Assembly (NCBI GenBank): GCA_948567375.1
Contig: OX419757.1
Span: 54,498,001 to 54,562,000 of the forward strand
Direction: 5' to 3'
Source of the DNA: Lunularia cruciata
Taxonomy: Eukaryota; Streptophyta; Marchantiopsida; Lunulariales; Lunulariaceae
DNA length: 64,000 bases
This document shows, piece after piece, positions 59,065 through 64,000 of this stretch (positions are counted from its first letter, which is position 1; every line of letters starts with the position of its first letter). The position numbers and the translations under genes were made by a program. The notes beneath the pieces are model-generated. The model did not search any database. It was not told where the DNA came from and worked only from the letters and a program-made list of their open reading frames with translations.

Positions 59065-60355
59065 TCAATCAAGTATATCATAATTGTTATAATCAAGGCA
59101 ATGTTGCATCACCCTTGATCTACTTTCTTCTCTACCAAGTTCTATACCATGAAAAGACATTTCTGAATCTATTTCAGTTTCCTCTATAAATCTGCCATCG
59201 TCTTTTGACCAAAGGTCAGACCTATTGATTTTTAAATTATGTAAAATATTACACACCAATAACCACTTTAACAAATAAGCATTTCTACTATTGTCTTTCA
59301 GTTGCACTCTTAGCTCGCAAAGAGAATTCCATCTAGCTTTCAATACTCCTATACAATGCTCATTTATCACTCTTGCCTTTGCTAAATATTTATTAAACTC
59401 TTGCTTGTCCTCTAATCAAGCCGACTTGAAAGTGGGGACTAGGTGCTGCATGGGTACATAACCCAAATCACCTAAAAGGTACTCCTTTGCCTCAAAAGTG
59501 TGATAGCTCCCTCTTAGGTTCAAATCATTCCATAGTGACAATTTTTTTAAACAAGTCATGTCATGACATGACCTTGGCACTTTGCAAATAAAAAAAGATC
59601 AGGCCATACTTTTAGTGAACTATACAAAAAGGATCACCAATGCATTGCAAAAATACCTAACAAAACAACACATAACATAAAACACACCTCCGGAAAAATG
59701 TATAATTCTCCTTTTATCATCACAAATAGCTTGGCCGTTTATAGAATATGAACCCTTACGGCTGAAATATATCTCACCATCCACCATTGGTCGTGCTGCA
59801 AGAGGAAAAATGTTCCATCTACCAAACCAACACAATCGGGAAAACCTTTCTGTGCAAAAATAGTGGATATCCTACTCCTCTCCTCGAGCTCGGGTCAAGC
59901 AACTTGACTCCTCATCACATCTAATATGGCTATCATAACTCTATCAGTAAAAGCAACTGTTGAACCATCACCAATGCCCCAAATATTTAAACACCGTGCA
60001 ACACAAGCTCCATTGCCGTGATACCCAAATCTATCCAAGGCTAAGGCAACTTGGATCCACATAGGTGTTGCCCTCTTTGGTAGCTTTTCTCAAAATTGTG
60101 AGTCTTAATCAAATCCACTAATGTTGAAAAAGAATCCCCATCCATTCTAGTAAGCTGGCAAAAGGCCTTAGTATCTGGATTTCTAAAATACTCCTTCACA
60201 ACCTCTCTACTATGAGGATAAGTAACACGGGGTTCCAAGTATTGATGAGTATGTGCATACTCCCATCCACTAATAAAACATTCTAGCATATCTAAATCTA
60301 CTCCTAATTCTTTGTCTTCATCTTCTAATCCTTGTAGTGATATCTCCAAATCTAA
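59065..60355 (-). pseudogene. PIF/Harbinger-type DDE transposase (DDE_Tnp_4)
   Basis: It cuts and pastes the transposon. On the minus strand: EYFRNPDTKAFCQLTRMD and FSTLVDLIKTH, then (frame shift near 60045) LDRFGYHGNGACVARC and IWGIGDGSTVAFTDRV. The catalytic block is FPDCVGLVDGTFFPLA (first Asp), DGEIYFSRKGSYSINGQAICDDKR (second Asp), then, after a degenerate or intronic stretch (59690-59540), YLLGDLGYVPMQHLVPT and VINEHCIGVLKARWNSLCEL with the final Glu. TGA at about 59904, further stops and frame changes disable it. It faces the Myb-like ORF at 43249. Confidence 0.8.
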
Positions 60356-61879
60356 CTAAATCATCCATTGAATACATTTTCTAATTTTTCTGGTTAGTTC
60401 TAAACAAGTGCTCCCTCTCGGCATGACTTTACTCAATTTTTAACTACCACGGATAACTCTTTATCAATAAAGGGGCATCTCTCTTCTTGGAGAAATTTCA
60501 GCAAAGGGGCATCTCTATTCTTTGTGTGCACAAAAAAAATTCATCAATTTCATTCTGTAACAAGAAAACAAGTCCATGAATTTTATTTCATCACTCAAGG
60601 GGGAAGAAGGGTATACATTTCATACTCGTACAAGAGACAAATTTTTTAAATAATGAAATCATGAGTAACACTTCAAACCAAATCACTCCTCCTTCTAACC
60701 TTCCCACTACTTGCACTCAAATCTTCCTACTCCAAAAAAATTCACTCCCTATTTCAACTCTAGCTATGGGTCTCTCAAATCTTCATCGTGCGGTCAATTT
60801 TTGCATGCCCTCAAATCATTCTACTCATTGTCCCTCCAATCTTCATCGGTAGTAAAAAATTGCCAAATTGCCGCTTGTCATTTCATTACCATGAGTGTTC
60901 TCAAACATCATGGATGTTCCCTTTGGTGGCCATCACTTTCACTCTAATCCTAAACAATCAAATTTATTAACCCTAATGTGCAATCAATGCACTACGGAGT
61001 GATAACAAAAATTCCTTATCCCTTCTTTTCTACAAACCACCTCATACAAAGTGTGCTAATAATAAGGAACTTGGCCCAAACTTTGTAACAATACCTTTTC
61101 TACTTCTTGGTCATACACCGTACCCATTTAGTCAACGCTTTGTAAGAATCTATATGAAAAGTTATGAAACTTTGTATAACTATTTCTGAAACCCCCTATT
61201 GTCATAGCTCCCCAGCTGCAAAAACCAAGATTGTCTTCTTGTCAGTGACTATGATGGTCAGCACTTGAAACGCATGTTATGCACATTGAGCTTTCAAGCA
61301 TTCCATTCTTGATGCATTGTTGTAGCTCCCAACAAACCAAACGCTGAATTTTGGCAGAAAACACACAAGGGTTTCAGTCAGTTTTTTACAATAGGATGAT
61401 TACGTTAAGGGTAGAGGGATCATTTTTATAAATAAATAAAAGAAATACATGGATAAGAGTAAAGGGAAGAGTGAAATGATTGAAAGGTTTAAAGACACAT
61501 TTATTAAAGTTAAAAAGGATTAGTTGACCAAGAAATCCCTACATTTACAACTAGGGACAATAACACCAAGAAGTTTTTGAGTCACTTCCTACAATTACCC
61601 ATAAAAGTTCTTACAAATTACAAAGTTCTTAAACATTTCAGTGGTTGGTTACAATACCCATATACCCACCATTGAAAGCTCCTACGACAACTACTACCAC
61701 TTTTACCGGCTTCTTGTAGAACCCACATAGCTCGTCATTTTGATTCTTGTACATGCCCAAATACATAGCACCTCATGGAAGAAGAGATTAAACACAGCCA
61801 TGCTTCATATTACTAATATACAAGAGCAATTTTAGTGTTAGTAGTTTATATCAACATAAAATGCAATCACGTGTGAATG
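60356..61879. other. No recognised gene
   Basis: AT-rich. A short direct repeat (aaaggggcatctct) occurs at about 60470 and 60495. The end of the Harbinger element should lie here, but I could not find its terminal inverted repeats. Confidence 0.4.
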
Positions 61880-62440
61880 CAAGAAAGATGGGAAGGCCCA
61901 TTAGACCATACAAGGAAGAGACAAAAGCGGAAATATGAAAATAAACACTAATAGAATTGGTAAGAGGAATTTGCTTCATTTTTCCTAAGATAGTTTAGCT
62001 CTGCAAGTCATATGATCTAAATCAACAAGAGCATCCGAAGCATCACCTGCTGTAATTTCTCTCTTATAGATTGCATTGGACGATGTTGTTTGTAGAGCAA
62101 TGGACACAACTTGCTTAAAACATGTGGTGAAATATAAGATGATAGTGATATTTTTGATATCTCAAATGATGTGCTCTTGAGCACTCCTTGACAAAGGTGT
62201 CAACCGTCCCATCTATTGCTCCATATAATTCCAAGGCTAGAGGAATAAAGAGGTGATGTTGTTGCATACTCCTATACTTGGAAACTTTACATGTTGCCAT
62301 TCCACTTGCAGTCTATCCTAGAGGATGGATGATCACTCTATTTGCTATCACATCACATGTAGGGTCCATAACCACAATATCTATTTACTTTCATTGGGTC
62401 ATCTTGGACCAAGTATAATTCTGCCTTAACTTGCATTGAC
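61880..62440 (-). pseudogene. Third LINE relic, C-terminal fragment and 3' UTR
   Basis: The minus strand encodes KVSKYRSMQQHHLF, LALELYGAIDGTVDTFVKEC and SRAHHLRYQ, matching the LINE relics near 38000 and 39000, followed by the shared tail (agatgggaaggccc...aagagac) near 61888. Confidence 0.7.
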
Positions 62441-63841
62441 TACCAAACATACCAATGTTTCTTCCAAATAAAATATCCATTTTCTTGTACCATGGCAAAT
62501 AATACTATATGCTTGATAATACCCCATGTAACTATCCTCTCTTGTACCATAGCAAATACTATATCCTTGATAGTACCTCATGTAACTATCCTCTGTCTCC
62601 CAACAGACATCATGTCATATGGACCTAGGTTGCATCTAGTTCACATCCGTCGATGAGAGTAAGAACTTGATAGCTCATGTAACGGAAACACACATGGTTT
62701 GAGTCCTTACCGAAACAAGGACACATATTAAATCATTATCATTGAATTCACATATAAAATGATTATCATTGAATTCCGGATCCAGAACTCATATGGGAGA
62801 TTTCATTCCAAAGCTTCAATCTATAATTTGTTGATTGACTCGATGCAGTCAACCTTACATATTACGCTATTAGTATTACATAGAACAAGAAAGAAAACGA
62901 GTATGTGGTAGGGCTTTTCCAATGAAGAATTTATGTACCCATGAATTCATTGCGGATATACGTAAGATCATTAAATAAGTTTCCGGGTACCCCGTAAAAG
63001 AGTTGGGGTTTCAAATATAAAGGGGATTTCACTTTCGGGATTTATGGGAAATAGCTCATCCGGTAAGCCTCCCGCCAATTATTTGACCGGATCCTATACA
63101 ACAAATAGTTAATATATACGATTGTGTCCATATATTTTTATGTTTGGGTTGATTTTTCTCAAAACTCAATTTTGGCTAGATTTTTCAGTCCTTATGTGCT
63201 ATAATAGGACATCCCTTGACCCAGAAAGTTTATGAAATATCTTTTTCATGTCCCGTGAACTTTCAGAAGGTTTATAGGAGTACCTCATGTTGAATTCAGG
63301 GTTTCTTTCTCACAACCCATAATAATCTATGGAATTTTCCGTAAATCTTCCATAAACTTTTTCCATGGACATAGAAATTGCAAAAGTGACCCTCTATAGT
63401 ATCATAAAACTTTAACAGGTAGTATAATTGATTCGACATATGAAATTTTCAATGGACTTTTTTCCTACAGATTCTACGAGGTTGCCCATAACCTCGTGAA
63501 ATTTTATAGGTCATGACAAAAGCAACCCATAAATTTCCAAGGCCAACAGATATTGCCCATAAAATCCCATTACTTCCACTACGCATCTTCATGGTGTTTA
63601 CAAAAGAAAGGGTTTCAGAAATAGTTTCAGACATATGTCTACGGTATCTAACAATCTCCAGAACTATTTTTAGTGAATTTTGTAATGAGATGAAGTGCTA
63701 ATAAATGAATGCCCCATAAATAGTTGCAAATTGCATTGATTTATGAAAATCAGGTGCCATATTATGGATGTTTAGGGTGTCAAAATAAATGAGTGTCATA
63801 AGAAGTGACATGGCTTCTTGGGAGGGTTACCACATGGAGGG
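62441..63841. other. No recognised gene
   Basis: AT-rich, no supported ORF. A short duplication (atgattatcattgaattc) occurs at 62730-62780. Confidence 0.5.
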
Positions 63842-64000
63842 TGTCATGCGTATATACATCGCTACACAACATACATCACTGTCAACATCATACACTATAG
63901 AAGCACAACTCACACATAAGTCATACATAGACTCTAAAGTGCCATAATCATCAGATTGCTTACAATTCTCAAATACACTCAACTCAGATCAGTACTTGAT
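63842..64000 (-). repeat. Partial LTR of the element F family at the window edge
   Basis: tgtcatgcgtatatacatcgc...gccataatcatcagattgc...tcagatcagtacttgat matches block X and the adjoining part of block Y of the 3' LTR at 48131. It continues beyond the window. Confidence 0.9.

Noticed and set aside
43249-60355. Terminal inverted repeats of the Harbinger element
   Set aside because: I looked on both sides and found only a short local inverted match (cctcaagagggtgg / ccaccctctggagc near 42915 and 43020), too close together to be the element ends.
1-64000. CRISPR arrays, rRNA and tRNA genes, bacterial operons
   Set aside because: No regularly spaced repeats, no rRNA signature and no tRNA cloverleaf; tRNA-like matches are retroelement primer binding sites.

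Overview
This is a transposon-dense land-plant nuclear window. The repeats are Ty3/gypsy LTR retrotransposons, LINEs and a PIF/Harbinger transposon, and one spliced host gene of the plant HMA (heavy-metal-associated) type has plant splice sites. I see no bacterial operons, rRNA, tRNA or CRISPR. The species cannot be named from the sequence. A DNMT3-type cytosine methyltransferase gene makes me lean, by inference only, towards a non-angiosperm such as a bryophyte, lycophyte, fern or gymnosperm.

Layout. 1-5640: a decayed gypsy relic (E, 1672-3501, +) abuts two same-orientation copies of a long LTR (A, 1-1671 and B, 3502-~5640, both -). 6354-~16953: element D (+), a gypsy element with a 3.8-kb LTR that itself carries a long coiled-coil ORF, then a tRNA-Asp-type PBS, gag with three zinc knuckles, protease, RT, RNase H and a truncated integrase. 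Two solo LTRs of another family (11547-12280 and 12932-13672) sit inside it. 17644-27997: a solo copy of the D-type LTR, split by a complete chromovirus (19424-25973, -) with perfect CCATT target duplications, an iMet PBS, a PPT and a C-terminal chromodomain. 28003-36680: AT-rich or unique sequence without a recognised gene but with a 180-bp hairpin. 36690-39410: two opposed LINE relics. 40568-41581: the HMA-domain host gene (-), four exons. 43249-44457 (+) and 59065-60355 (-): a Myb/SANT-like ORF and a DDE transposase, probably the two genes of one PIF/Harbinger element pushed apart by later insertions.

The centrepiece is element F (48131-58051, -). Its polyprotein runs gag (two zinc knuckles) - aspartic protease - DNMT3-like C5 DNA methyltransferase - reverse transcriptase - RNase H - integrase - PHD finger. 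A DNA-methylation writer lies between protease and RT, and a histone-tail reader takes the place where chromoviruses carry a chromodomain. The copy is dead: I count 19 in-frame nonsense codons (15 TAG, 4 TGA, no TAA) and one frameshift. The bias fits deamination of methylated cytosine in CAG and CGA codons. Relic E is an older copy of the same family, but only its RNase H to integrase-tail part is present.

Little here works together as live genes. The HMA gene is the only locus I judge functional. Everything else is nested mobile DNA whose relative age can partly be read from what interrupts what.
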